A stretch of DNA of 64,000 nt from Ophioderma brevispina (GCA_023653785.1 JAMKCH010035930.1:1-64000); one strand, 5' to 3'; positions 23,726-35,378 are shown, counted from the stretch's first letter. Made by a program: numbers and translations. The notes: generated by a model not told the origin, from the letters alone.

Positions 23726-24219
23726 ATTTCACTGTTAAGTTGTTACGATGGATGATATTTTTGTATTCAAGTGAGAGAGCGTTCGCTTCATAATCAAATG
23801 CAAGACCCGTAATCATGATGCATCCTGGGACTTACATTTCGAGGTGTATGGTATGTTCATCCCAAATGTAATTACGATAAAACATTAGAATAATTTTCAG
23901 AGTCGGTTATCCAAACCGTAGCTTGTTTTGCGTGAGAATGCAGAATTGAACATTCATTGCGCTTGCTGTTCTGTGTCCAGAATTATCTAAATTTACCGCA
24001 CCAGTACGTGGCTAGAATTTACATGGTGAATGAAAGAAAATAAGACAGCCGTGTAGGACTTTGGTAGGTGAAATTGGTTAACCTAAAGGCTGCAAACAAC
24101 AATACTACAGGAATGAAAAAGCGTATATTTAGGTTGATATAGATATCTATGCAGTTTACGGTCTACACTCATCGCGCGTTTCAAATACCATGAGGTTTTA
24201 TCGCGGTATAAAGCTTGGA
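23726..24219. other. No feature recognised
   Basis: A single-copy-looking spacer between the minisatellite and the next dispersed repeat. Confidence 0.5.
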
Positions 24220-24365
24220 CAAGTCAACGCAAGTATACCTGTGTGACCTTTCTTTTGTTAAAATAGACACACAAGTAGCAAACTTAGACACACAAGTCAT
24301 GACGGAATAAAGCAATAAATAAGAAATGGAGTAACACAAGTATACCTCAGTTAGCACAATGTTAC
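24220..24365 (+). repeat. Dispersed repeat, copy 1 (relative at 53988-54130)
   Basis: Shared landmarks with 53988-54130: GTATAC near the start, AAGTAGCAAACTTAGACACA/AAGTAACAAATTTAGACCACA, CACAAGTCATGACG, and CAGTTAGCACA at the end. The two are moderately diverged. Confidence 0.65.
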
Positions 24366-24465
24366 TATTTGTATACATCCTAGCAGATGTTCACGTTTAT
24401 ATCTTATTGTATGCTAAATATCAAAGACATTTAATGATACATTTTGAATACAAAGACCTGTGGAC

Positions 24466-24781
24466 TTAAAGGGGGATGGTCCGATTTAAGGATATGAAGT
24501 TGTCATCTAGATAGATTGGCCTTAACTCCAAAACCCCATCTGTAAAGTTTCGCGCCGATATTTTGTAAGCCCCATAGAGTACTGTGTAAAATTAATATTG
24601 GTCGACCAAAATGGGGCACATTTTCACTCATAACTTCCAAACCAAACATCCTTTGGCTCTCTAAGATTTCACAGGGTAAATGAGAAAATAGTAGTTTTCT
24701 TCTGATACCAAAATGTTGACCACTTCCGGTAACGAGGCTTCTGGGGACGAGGCTATTACCGATCGGGCCATGGACCTTTAA
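24466..24781 (+). mobile_element. TTAA-flanked MITE, 308 bp
   Basis: The element is 24470-24777 with TTAA at 24466-24469 and 24778-24781. The left end is AGGGGGATGGTCCGAT; the right end reversed is AGGTCCATGGCCCGATCGGT. The right half (CAGGGTAAATGAGAAAA, TTTTCTTCTGATACCAAAAT, GGGGACGAGG) is homologous to the reverse strand of 21176-21515. A 106-codon minus-strand frame (24503-24823) overruns the element's right end, so it is not an element gene. Confidence 0.82.
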
Positions 24782-26100
24782 GTGAAATACCCAATCTGTG
24801 CGATTGGCGTTTTCACGTTCCAAATTGAAAATATATCTGAACTATTCTTATCATTGGCCGATACCACGTTTTAGTCATTGTGATTATTGACACAGTTGCC
24901 CTGTTAGAAAACATTGTGAACTTGCATGTCCGAGGTAAAATACGTGAAATAGAACCTTATTACAGGACACTTTCACCATAAAATACTCTGGCAAAGGCGC
25001 AACAATACTTTAGAGTACAACATGGCAAAAAGACTCAAAAACATACATACATCTCGTAAGATTTGTAATTTCATTAGGTCCACCTTTTTCTATAAGCCTA
25101 GCACATCATATAATTTTCTTAATTAAACTCTCTCTACATTATTGTTATTTTGCAGAATAAAAATTAGATACCCTAAAGTGAAGGATGTGTTTGTAGTTTT
25201 GACCAGTGTACTCTCGGGTTTAAAAAATCGACAAAAATGTACCTTCCACGGCAAATAAAAACTAACAAAGTTGTTCAATTACACGCATTTCCTAACGGTG
25301 CATGTAAATTTACGAATAATTTTAACAGTGCATAATAATGTTGGCAGATTAAATTTCAACAAACTTGGCTAAAACATGACAATTAAACGCAAGTCTTCCA
25401 TTAGTACTCTGCATCTTGCAGAATCTCCTTCGATAAATAGTGCGTCTTTTACGATGCATTCTGAGATGACCTTAGTAGCATCATGGATGACCGCAGGCAT
25501 ACCAGTAGGGAGCTATCTTCAGAGGTCTCTCGGTGATTTGGTACAAATTACACCGTGAAATCAGGAGGGGTTTGGGTATGCATGCATGCTGAAGTTTTGA
25601 CCGTAGTGAAAACAATAAAAAGTAATTTATGGATTATGGAATTTAATAATGGCTATATTTAAGTATAAATTTAATTGAATATCACTAATGGATTTTAAAT
25701 ACATATTTGAAGAAAGAAATATAATGTATTTCAGTGCTCACATTGTCCAAGGGATAGCGGGTATGCCTGGAATATTGCATTAATAAAGAACCTCCCAAGC
25801 AAAGCCAGATTAATCAATTAACAAAAAAAAAATTATATACGTCAATCATAAATACATAAATGTATAAATAATTAAAAACATGTCAGCTATTTATTATCGT
25901 ATAACTTCTAATCTGGTAAAAGATATTCGTTCACAGAGTAACAACTTGTATTTACCAATTGTCAATGTTGAAAATATCGAGGGTTTCAAATTTTAGCATG
26001 CTTAAACAACTCATTTCAAAGAATTTTAATGCTTATTTTGAAAATATTAATGATTACTCATAATTCAGAAATTCTGTGAAAGAAATGTACAACAACAACA
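24782..26100. other. No gene recognised
   Basis: An AT-rich spacer with A-runs near 25829. The 60-codon frame at 25376-25558 is unremarkable. Confidence 0.5.
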
Positions 26101-26106
26101 ACTAAT

Positions 26107-26154
<48 letters not shown>

Positions 26155-26170
26155 ACAACAATAATAATAA
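26101..26170 (+). repeat. TA microsatellite (about 21 units) bordered by AAT/AAC repeats
   Basis: (TA)n spans about 26110-26151, between AACAACAACTAATAATA on the left and AATAATAATAA on the right. Length is likely to be polymorphic. Confidence 0.95.
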
Positions 26171-26204
26171 TAAAGATAATAATCATAATAACGCTAATAA
26201 CAAC

Positions 26205-26439
26205 GTAAGGGCGAAATTTTAATTATTCATTAGGTTATAATGAGTTCTGTATTAATTTGTATAAATTAATATTCATATCCTTTGTTATTCTAGTGGATTA
26301 CCCTTAATTTGCATAAATTAATATTCATATCCTTTGTTATCCAAAACGGAATAAACCGCAATACAAAGGATACGTTAGAGGAAATGAAACTCCCCCTAAC
26401 GTCGTAATGAGTGAATAACAAAGCCAATTTCGCCCTAAC
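26205..26439. mobile_element. MITE with GTWAGGGCGAAATT termini
   Basis: The left end is GTAAGGGCGAAATT; the right end reversed is GTTAGGGCGAAATTGG. Inside, a unit of about 36 bp (TAATTTGTATAAATTAATAT then TCATATCCTTTGTTATT) is repeated at 26252 and 26305, and TACAAAGGATA faces it near 26361. AAT-type microsatellite precedes it, so the target duplication is not readable. Confidence 0.7.
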
Positions 26440-26518
26440 CTACATGATAGCAATATAATAGTAATAATGATAATATAATAATGATAATAATAATGATATC
26501 AATAACGCAAATAGCAAC

Positions 26519-26735
26519 GTTTGGAGAAATTGTCTATATTCATGAGTTTATATTGAGTTGTACGACGGGCTTATATAGCAAATCATGTTATAGACAGCCC
26601 GTAAAATAAGCCTCAAATTGCATAAAATGCATAAATGGCAAAAACATTACATTTTTACACTTCTTTATACTAAACGCAATGATTCCAAAATACAAAGACG
26701 GAACGTTAGGGTAAAATGACATTCGCCCTAATATA
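26519..26735. mobile_element. Diverged second copy of the preceding MITE
   Basis: It follows an AATAATGATATCAATAACGC run that parallels the one before 26205. It contains GGAGAAATTGTCTATATTCAT, GCATAAA words, CAAAGACGGAACGTTAGGG and ATTCGCCCTAA. The microsatellite plus element duplicated as a unit of about 310 bp. Confidence 0.5.
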
Positions 26736-26740
26736 CGGAA

Positions 26741-28302
26741 TAGGAACAAAATAATAATAATCACAACACACAAATTTCATCTAACCAAGCGGTAAAAACA
26801 ACAGCCCTTTGAGTCTTATTTAGGTCCTCTTCTCCTATTTTTCTTTATTTCTGTAGCAATTTTGCTTATCTTGCGCAGGTTTAGCACAAATTCAATTTTC
26901 ACCAGGAGGTCACATTTTCTCTTTTTATTGGCCGATATGGACTTACCCATGGCGTGCAATTGTCGGTAAGCAATTCTATTGCATATGAAACGCTTCCTCA
27001 GTGTCTTGTGTTACCTCGAGAACACTTTCAGATTGGAATACCCTTTTGTGGTATTACGTACAGCAACAGCCCTGTTTCTGAATACACCGTGAAGAGTATA
27101 ATTTGCTGCATTTGCATGTATGACGCCATTTAGGGGTGAATAATTTACAATTGGATCTCATCATTTAAGGTTCATTTTAGAGGCAACTTTACACGAATGG
27201 GTAGCACCGTTGGTTGAGAGTGACTCCCGAGTATTTTTTGCAGGTGGATACGGTCACCTTCATTGTGTTTCTTACATTACTGGTCTGCAAGATCATGCAA
27301 TATTATGCAAAAAAGGTTACCTTTTGTTTAAAAATGAGAGCAAGAGAGCGCTCACAAGCTGCCAAACCTTAAGCAGTTGAATTTTAACCACGTCAAGCCG
27401 CGCACATAGCACTCATGACATAATAAAGTTTGACGCTCTTTAGAATTTGCATGCATCTTGGGGACATATCTTTACCTGTCATTCATATTCTTAACATAAA
27501 ACCCGAGTTGTCGAATTTACCTCCTTTTTCCCCATTGCATGACGTACTTGGGGTACCACGGTTATTAAATCAAGTAGGAACGTCATGAATATGTACGTGT
27601 TCTACTAGGATAAGAAGCTGTGAGGTGCCCCACTTACGGTAGTGTTTTATCACGACTGGAGTGCAGATTTCTCTTTGCATAATTCGCTCTGTTATTGGTT
27701 TATGACACGAATACCTGTGGAATGATCAGCATACACGCGCGCGCTTTAGCCTTTGGCTTTTGGGATCGCTATAATGATATGTTGTCAAGATTAGTATTAA
27801 CATGGTATAGATGCTACCGGGCATCGATTTTAATTCAAATGAAGTTAACCAAATTCACGAGAAGAAGAAAAGAGAGTTAATTTAGAAACCAGCCATGTCT
27901 TTAAATATGAACGCCATCGGTCTGCTTAAGGGGGAGTAGACCACAAGTCAAGCTTTATTAATATTATGGCTTTGCATGCGGTTCGGTTTTAGTTGAGAAA
28001 GTTAAGCCTGCATTTGCGAATTTAAAATTATAACCAAAACCTAGGCATGTTGGGACTTGCTGTGATGCATCGTAAGTACCAATTGCGTATTATGGTGAGG
28101 GAAATTAAAATTGGAGAAAACCTGTATGAATATTTGGACTTTATCATAATGCCGAACTTTGTCTGTCCCGATGGATGATCAAAGTACACAAAATGATAAA
28201 ATAATAAAAGCCTCTTGATTTACTTAATTGAGGGAAAGATTAAAAACATATCCAAGCTTAAACTAAAGTATAAGAAGATAAAGATTCTTTTCGCTTTACA
28301 CC
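26741..28302. other. No gene recognised
   Basis: A spacer. TTAAGGGGGAGTAGACCAC at 27927 looks like one terminus of a TTAA-type element, but no partner end was found. Open frames of 60-61 codons are unremarkable. Confidence 0.45.
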
Positions 28303-29168
28303 AAATTATAAGAGAGTAAATAAATAAATAAAAGTAATTGACTTTTTTTTATAAATCAATCTATAATGTCTTGTACTTTCTATTCCACGGGAGGATTTGG
28401 CGCGCGAGCTTTTAACCTTTCGACCATAATTTCCGATCCGAGTGGGATTCCCGCTTCCTCCTGTACGTGCCTCGTATAGTAACAAATAGCTAAATAAAGA
28501 TGACAATTAAGATCGTTCACGTAATTCGTTATTGCTAATCGCTATTCTTTCTCGCTCTCTCCTGTTCCTCCATTTCACTCCATTTCTCTAATTCCTCCTT
28601 TCTCCCTGTTTATCTCTTTTTCCTTAAATGCCTATACCTCTGATCTTTCAAAGATAATGATTTACCTATGAATCGAACAAAACATAGAATGCTATGAAAA
28701 AAATTCAACGCATACGTGTTTGATGTGAATGACAGGAGTACCGCAGGGGTGAGCTGTCGGAATAGAGTTTGTCAAACTTTTAAATACACGCGTATTTTTT
28801 TTATAATGCACTATATAATACCAAACAACATCTAGATAAAACTTCTAAGAATATTAACACCAAAAATGACAAACAGTTTAATTATAAACTAAAATATCCC
28901 AAATAATCCAAACATACATACACATAGCAGAAACATTCGTGTAATTCCCTATAAGCAGTTTCTGATTTCATTTTGAGAGGTTATAAATACTTGGCCAAAT
29001 TCTAAAGAAGGAAGGCCAGGCAATACATAGGTCGTCATCGACTAAAGGTCCGTTCACTGCACTTCAATGCAGTGCAGCAAAAATGGATGAAAACCATCTT
29101 TGACTCAACATAGCAGTAACACATACTGCTGCTGCTGTGTCCAGTGAGAGATGGTCATCCATTTTCAC
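28303..29168 (+). repeat. Direct duplication, copy 1 (contains a 92-bp extra segment)
   Basis: 28303-28743 matches 29190-29630, and 28836-29168 matches 29631-29963, with only a handful of substitutions. The segment 28744-28835 is absent from copy 2. Copy 1 stops inside a hairpin MITE and is followed by about 23 A before copy 2 begins. The offset is 887 before the indel and 795 after it. Confidence 0.97.
28380..28460 (-). other. Weak terminal-exon candidate, copy 1
   Basis: On the minus strand, CAG precedes 26 codons and TAG; the peptide ends LKARAPNPPVE. It is GC-richer than its surroundings and the frame stays open about 27 codons further upstream. The identical sequence lies at 29267-29347 in the duplicate. 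There is no strong polypyrimidine tract and no family match I can name. It may equally be a repeat-derived chance frame. Confidence 0.15.
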
Positions 29169-29192
29169 TAAAAAAAAAAAAAAAAAAAAAAA
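29169..29192 (+). repeat. Poly-A tract at the duplication junction
   Basis: About 23 A join CCATTTTCACT of copy 1 to AATTATAAGAGAG, the start of copy 2. Confidence 0.95.
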
Positions 29193-29963
29193 TTATAAGA
29201 GAGTAAATAAATAAATAAAAGTAATTGACTTTTTTTTATAAATCAATCTATAATGTCTTGTACTTTCTATTCCACGGGAGGATTTGGCGCGCGAGCTTTT
29301 AACCTTTCGACCATAATTTCCGATCCGAGTGGGATTCCCGCTTCCTCCTGTACGTGCCTCGTATAGTAACAAATAGCTAAATAAAGATGACAATTAAGAT
29401 CGTTCACGTAATTCGTTATTGCTAATCGCTATTCTTTCTCGCTCTCTCCTGTTCCTCCGTTTCACTCCATTTCTCTAATTCCTCCTTTCTCCCTGTTCAT
29501 CTCTTTTTCCTTAAATACCTATACCTCTGATCTTTCAAAGATAATGATTTACCTATGAATCGAACAAAACATAGAATGCTATGAAAAAAATTCAACGCAT
29601 ACGTGTTTGATGTGAATGACAGGAGTACCGATAAAACTTTTAAGAATATTAACACCAAAAATGACAAACAGTTTAATTATAAACTAAAATATCCCAAATA
29701 ATCCAAATATACATACACATAGCAGAAACATTCGTGTAATTCCCTATAAGCAGTTTCTGATTTCATTTTGAGAGGTTATAAATACTTGGCCAAATTCTAA
29801 AGAAGGAAGGCCAGGCAATACATAGGTCGTCATCGACCAAAGGTCCGTTCACTGCACTTCAATGCAGTGCAGCAAAAATGGATGAAAACCATCTTTGACT
29901 CAACATAGCAGTAACACATACTGCTGCTGCTGTGTCCAGTGAGAGATGGTCATCCATTTTCAC
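29190..29963 (+). repeat. Direct duplication, copy 2 (lacks the 92-bp segment)
   Basis: See copy 1. Differences noted by eye include CCATTTC/CCGTTTC, GTTTATC/GTTCATC, AAATGCC/AAATACC, CTTCTAAG/CTTTTAAG, AACATAC/AATATAC and GACTAAAGG/GACCAAAGG. The level resembles allelic divergence in a polymorphic marine invertebrate. The sequence continues past 29963 into the complete hairpin MITE. Confidence 0.95.
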
Positions 29964-30003
29964 TGCATTGCATTGCAGTGCAGTGAAGTATGAATGAACT
30001 TTA
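29838..30003. mobile_element. Hairpin MITE with CACTGCA/TGCAGTG termini
   Basis: The left part AAAGGTCCGTTCACTGCAC and the reversed right part AAAGTTCATTCATACTTCAC, followed by CTGCA-rich repeats, fold over about 45 bp. ATGGATGAAAACCATCT on the left mirrors AGATGGTCATCCAT on the right. The 5' part of the same element is present at 29042-29168 and is cut short by the poly-A. The target duplication is not clear. Confidence 0.7.
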
Positions 30004-30076
30004 ACCAATGTATTTTGTGCAACATGTCTACCCGGGTACGGGGATTCTTGCATCGTTCTATTATTTTGGTAATAAA

Positions 30077-30842
30077 GGTTGAAAATGATTTTCTATAGTT
30101 TGAAGGGTGCTGAATCTGAATTTTGGGGCCCAACTTCTGGGAAATGTGGGGAACTTTGTAAAATAAGGGGGTAAAGTTAGTACAGAGTAAATTTGAAATG
30201 TGTTTAAATGTACACAATGTATTGTCTCATTATAAGGATATGAGGATATAAAGGCATAGTTTGTCTAGGGTCCGACCTTTAGTTAAACAGGTACAGCCCT
30301 ATTAAGTTTCAAGGTCATCCTGGGGTAAACCTCGCCCATTGCTCCGATTATGTTTAAACTGTTGTCAAATTTTTCGTCTTGCCTTATTTTACAATGGTTT
30401 CGTAAGTAGTGTAACACGGGTCTGCATGGTCTATAGAGGTCACCAAAACTTGACCTCGACGTTGTATAAAGAGCTGTCACCCAAATAACTAAGATACTTC
30501 AGTATTATCAGAGCAATAATTTGACATCAGTTTCATCAAAATCTGAGCATTGGATAATTTTTCCCAGGATGACCTTGAACCTTATCAGGGCTGTAGTCAT
30601 GTAACTAAAAGTTGGAACAAAGACAAAGTATACTTTTTATTCCTTATAATTAGACAAATACATCGTTATACATTTAAACACAATTTGACTTGATATTAAA
30701 TTTATCCCTATACTAACTTTACCCCCTTATTTTACAACGGTCCCCACATTTCCCAGAGGTTGGGCCCAAGCATTCTGATTCACCACTCTTCGAACTATAG
30801 AAAAACATCTTCAAACCTTCTTCCCAACATCAAGAATAGGAT
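30077..30842. mobile_element. Complete foldback element, about 765 bp
   Basis: The left arm begins GAAAATGATTTTCTATAGTT and the right arm ends with ACTATAGAAAAACATCTTC. The arms pair over about 170 bp at the ends (GGGCCCAAC, GGGAAATGTGGGGA, AAAATAAGGGGGTAAAG). They continue inward through TTTAGTTAAACAGG/TTTAGTTACATG and TTCAAGGTCATCCTGGG. The whole unit is thus one imperfect palindrome. It is the intact relative of 5222-6497. No transposase is encoded. Confidence 0.85.
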
Positions 30843-31275
30843 ATATGAATCTGAATTTACACCAAGAAATCTGTACATACCGGTAGCTCAAATTATTTAA
30901 AGGTACCAGTTCTTCCGGATTTCCAATAGTGTCAGGATAAACATTACAAAAATAAGGAGACCGACGGTGTCTAGATATTTGTTTCAGGATGATAATAATG
31001 AACAAATTAAAATTGTCTGTGTTAAACATACAAGGCTACGAGCAACCTGCAACATTTCATTTCGAAAATTATGTACTTTGTTTGGCCAAGATTAATATTG
31101 ACCAAATTATGACCAGAAATACTTCAACCCATTGTATTATACATGTAAAACTACCCCTAGGAAGTTGTAAAGAGTCCATGATTTAGAGGGAATCTATCAT
31201 AGGAAAATAGTCAGCTATGCTAAAATTAACTCGTACTACCACTTTCATTCCACCATAGCAATTTGGTTGTTAACA
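30843..31275. other. No feature recognised
   Basis: A spacer between two elements. The 65- and 72-codon frames are unremarkable. Confidence 0.5.
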
Positions 31276-31483
31276 TTAACCCCCTAAACCCCTAAGGTCT
31301 ACCACCTTTCTCTGATTGGCTCGTTACATATTACAGCATGATATTACGTCTGAGTAACCAATCAAAATCGACATTCTATCTTTAAAACCATTAAGCTTTT
31401 CTTACCATGTTTTTGATTGGCTAAATATAGCTAATAACCAATAGATAACCAATAAAATTGGCCGGTAGACCTCAGGTGGTTAA
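31276..31483. mobile_element. TTAA-flanked MITE rich in CCAAT boxes
   Basis: The element is 31280-31479 with TTAA at 31276-31279 and 31480-31483. The left end CCCCCTAAACCCCTAAGG then TCTACC mirrors the reversed right end CCACCTGAGGTCTACC. Inside are six ATTGG/CCAAT pentamers, mostly in the form GATTGG/CCAATCA, arranged in alternating orientation. Non-autonomous; piggyBac- or Kolobok-type by target only. Confidence 0.75.
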
Positions 31484-32539
31484 GTGTACATTCCAGGAGG
31501 AATTAATCTAACTTTTTTTATTGACTTTCTAACTAAAGACATCGCTGCCACCATTCGTTGCGCACATGCCACGTTTTTTGGCAGAAAATCTAGAAATGTA
31601 CAAGGTCGGTAACTCGCATACCTTTGCCTTTGTTCTTTCTAAAGACATGGATAAATAATTATATTGATCTGGCAGGTGTAAGTTAGATTAACAATGTTGA
31701 ATACATGCACATGGGATATTCTTAGCATCCAAACTGTTTTAAAATAAATGAAAATGATTGCATATCATACACACACAGGCGCGCACACACAAACTCACGC
31801 CCACATTTACACACATCAACCCTGGTGTTAAATTCATGTATATATTTTCTTTGCTGGTTGATGTTTTCACTTTTCATTATTATGATATATTTTCCTTCCA
31901 TCCTTGCTCATTGTCTACCCCTTTAATTCTTTTTTCCAACTATCAACACATAAAATGTACCGATGTACAAACTGGTGTTAATATTCTCACTTTGATTATA
32001 TGATAAAGCGGTAGACAATGAGCAACACACACATACACACAGAAATTACACTTATTTTACCAAAATTTAAACATTTTCTGTAACGAGTTCAATGTAGAAT
32101 GACCTATACTTTACCAAAATAAAGAACTCAAGATGCTAGATATGCATGGTTGCCATCACAGCCGCCCACACAGTTCAAACGAGTGTTCAAAAGAGAGCGC
32201 GATAAAAATAGATTTTTGTCTTTTCCTTCCTTCTGCGATGCGCCATGAAGCAGATGAATCGTATGTCGCGTTCAATAAGTAAACTGGGAAATTATAAACT
32301 CAGTTATTCTAGTAAATAGCATCTGTGTTTTTCTGGTTGAGTTTTTTTCAATAAAATGGCGGAGTGAGTTGACGTGGATGTTCTGTACGTATTTTGGCAT
32401 TCGTTTACATTAGCCTAGATATTAATAGCTTTGCTCTCCGTATATGGATTGGAACTGGTTCAATTTCAATTAACATGTCTTCCTATCTTCTTTCCTGATT
32501 GATCTTCGGTTCACATTTGCACGCTTATATCTTGCAGTT
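31484..32539. other. No gene recognised; CA microsatellite
   Basis: Imperfect CA runs near 31769-31792 and 32025-32040. No exon-like sequence. Confidence 0.5.
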
Positions 32540-33060
32540 TTCTTCTTTTTTTATTCATTTATTAATGTACCTTTTCCTCTAGTATTTTTTTAAGTTTTAA
32601 TATCTTCACTTAAAACGTGTTTATTTATTTACGAAACAATTACATACTGTCATGTACTATACAAGGAAATAAAATATACCATAAGTACTGTACTTTGTAA
32701 ATAAAACCTAGTAATTTGGTAAATCAATCATTTGAGGTGTGGGTAGTACATCGAATGTGGTTAACAGATCAGTGTATTCAATAATGTATTCACTTATTTT
32801 TCTCAACTTATCCAATATTTGTTTACATATCACTTTGTAATTACATTTATTAATTTATTTATTGAATTCACTTGTTTACCATTATTTGTATTATTTTTCA
32901 GCTGCTTATTTTATTTCATCTATTTTTAACTATTATACTTTATCTTTAATTACTTACTTAATCATCGATTTTATATTTATTGATTGGTAATTTCAAGCAG
33001 TTTAGCCAATTTTTATATTTACCTATGTGATAATTATCATTTAACTGTAATTTAATTAGA
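32540..33060. other. Very AT-rich block with many TTATTTA/TTAATT words
   Basis: Possibly above 75% A+T by eye, with repeated ATTTATT, TAATTA and TGTTTAC words. These coincide with homeodomain and forkhead core sites, but such words are expected by chance at this composition. It could be a matrix-attachment-like region. No direct evidence. Confidence 0.4.
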
Positions 33061-33061
33061 G

Positions 33062-33173
33062 AAAGATGAGATTTTTGGTTTTGGCCATCTTAGATGGTGT
33101 CATAAAAGATGAGCACAAAATATTTTGAGTGGTGGATGTCAGCGTACGGCAAAACAAAAAAATCTCATCTTTT
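33062..33173. mobile_element. 112-bp MITE-like inverted repeat
   Basis: AAAGATGAGATTTTTGGTTT at the left faces AAACAAAAAAATCTCATCTT at the right, about 23 bp of near-perfect inverted match, plus an internal AAAAGATGAG. No clear target duplication. Confidence 0.65.
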
Positions 33174-35378
33174 GTTGTCCTTATTTAGAATTATGTAATT
33201 TATCGGCATAATTTATTTGTCAAAAATATTTTTACATCATTCGCTTTTAATTCATTTAAATAATTGCACGTCTATTAAAAACAAAATATTTCAATCCAAG
33301 GAGACAAAGTCATCGCGTGGTGATCGGCACGCTGGGCAAAATGCATTTGAGTACAAACGCGATATGCGTGACGCAGTATAATTGGCCTGTTTATGCGTGT
33401 CAAATATGATCGGAGCTTAGATCTAAACCAATTAAATTTCTTGTTAGCATGATAAACCACGCCCACTGAATAAGAATGAAATATATTTCTCTGATTAGTT
33501 AACTATCCTTAAAGATATCTGTATGTATTTTTGATGTTTGATTTTTGTGTGTGTTTGTGTGTGTGAATAAAGGCAGTTAGCTAAAGAAAAAAAAATCCTG
33601 TAAATACCTAATATTTGTTTTCAGTGTTTTGATATATATACACAAATTATACAGTGCATTTCGTGAACAAAAGCATTGCAAGAAAAACAACAACATAATT
33701 TTAACCCAAATGTCGTCCAAATTCACAAAAGGATAAGAAAATAGCTGTGATTGATATGGTCCATTTCACCTACAAGGCCTCGGCACACGTTACAGCCTGG
33801 AGCTGATGAGAGTGACAACGACTCACTCCATAAACCATTTCAGCGTGATAATAGAAGCAGATAGAAATAGTAACTCTTATTTACCTACATCAGATAAGCA
33901 AGGGCAGCTCAGGGCAAAAAGTTTAAAACGTTTCGCAAGAAGATAACGATATGAAGAAAGACGCATTACCTACATGTACTGCACTTGATGTTAGCGTGTA
34001 AAGTTCTCGTATGAAAGTGACCTTTTGTCCATTTCCAATATTGCCGTTCGAAGGAAGCAAAAGTGCATCACTTTCTACAGCTCATGTATATAATTAGGGA
34101 CAGAAATATAATGTTTTATGTGACGTAATTTGCCAATCAAACAAGCAACCAACGTGATTGGTCAGTGTGTGGCATGCAACGGCCTACACTTAATTCGCCC
34201 TGGCCAATCACCTTACACGCTGGTCTGAGGGACGAGACTTGTCATACTCAAAACACGTTCTTTAAAATTTACTGCAAGATTATAGGACTATATCGTAGAT
34301 GTTCGACCAAAAATGACGCGTATGACGGACTTGTTTTTATAATCTTCATAAAGATCTTATGGCGAATACAAAGAAGAAGAAGAATTTTGCAGAGAAACAA
34401 CTATAGAGGTCGTCACACTGTTTCCTCACTCCGCGATGAAAAAACATAAAAATAACCAGATTTCTTTAACCTAGTCGCAAACAATCTAAAGATCACACTA
34501 ATTTGGTTCAACAAAGAATATTTGGGTTAAATGTTATAAACACCGTTGTTGTAGTCACGTTTGTAAAAAAAGGCGAACTACTTTTATTGATTTTGAAAAC
34601 CAAATATAAAACCAACTGAAACACATCGCCCAAATGCAAAGTACAAGGAAAGCCATATGACGAAATCCGTTACTAGGTTACGAATGTGAGCTAACTTAGG
34701 ATACTTAATAATGTTAAAATATCAAATTAAATTATCTACGACTTAGCTCCTGAATAATTCTATTGATGTTAAAAACCAACGCTCGCTATTCTTGTTAAAT
34801 ATATCCTGTATTTGTATTTTTCTTTCCTATTTTATATATATGATGTGTGTAATTAATAAAAATAGATATTTAATAATTTATAAACATTCTGACACCTTTA
34901 CATTTGAAAATTACAGCATTCATGCTCCTAATACAGGTTCTAGAATTGTTTTGATGTTGTATAGGTCATAAAATTGACATTTATACATATGCCGCATACT
35001 GTACATAAATACGTCAAAACTTGCTCATATATAATCAATCAAAATACGTTTTCGGATTGCATTTATATTTAATGGTCTGGTATATATTACGATATGTCTA
35101 CAACTATATTATTTTAAGATATTACCTGTTTCGGAGCACATCTCTAACATTTCCATTATTGCAAAAATATCAGTGAATTTTTGGAGCGGAAATGACCTCG
35201 ACTGAAGGTCAACATCATTACTAAAGATAAGATAGCCGGTTGCTATAGCAAAGTCCGTGAAATATATGCGACAGAGTGTTAGTCTAGAATAGATGCACAG
35301 TAAGTAGTTTAAAGCATCATACTTTCAAAAAACCAGCAACGCTGCTAATGGCAGGCATGTGCTTCTATGCTATTGTTT
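33174..35378. other. No gene recognised
   Basis: Contains a TG microsatellite near 33547-33565, a GAA run near 34371-34383, and AT-rich DNA at 34820-34890. The 94-codon frame at 34165-34449 is unremarkable. Confidence 0.5.

Noticed and set aside
24503..24823. 106-codon minus-strand frame as a transposon protein
   Set aside because: It crosses the right TTAA boundary of the MITE at 24466-24781 and is not conserved in the homologous element at 21.2 kb.
27920..27945. TTAAGGGGGAGTAGACC as a sixth TTAA element
   Set aside because: No matching opposite terminus within the following kilobase.
28744..28835. 92-bp indel as a spliced intron (which would imply a retrocopy)
   Set aside because: The segment does not begin with GT and end with AG under any alignment shift.
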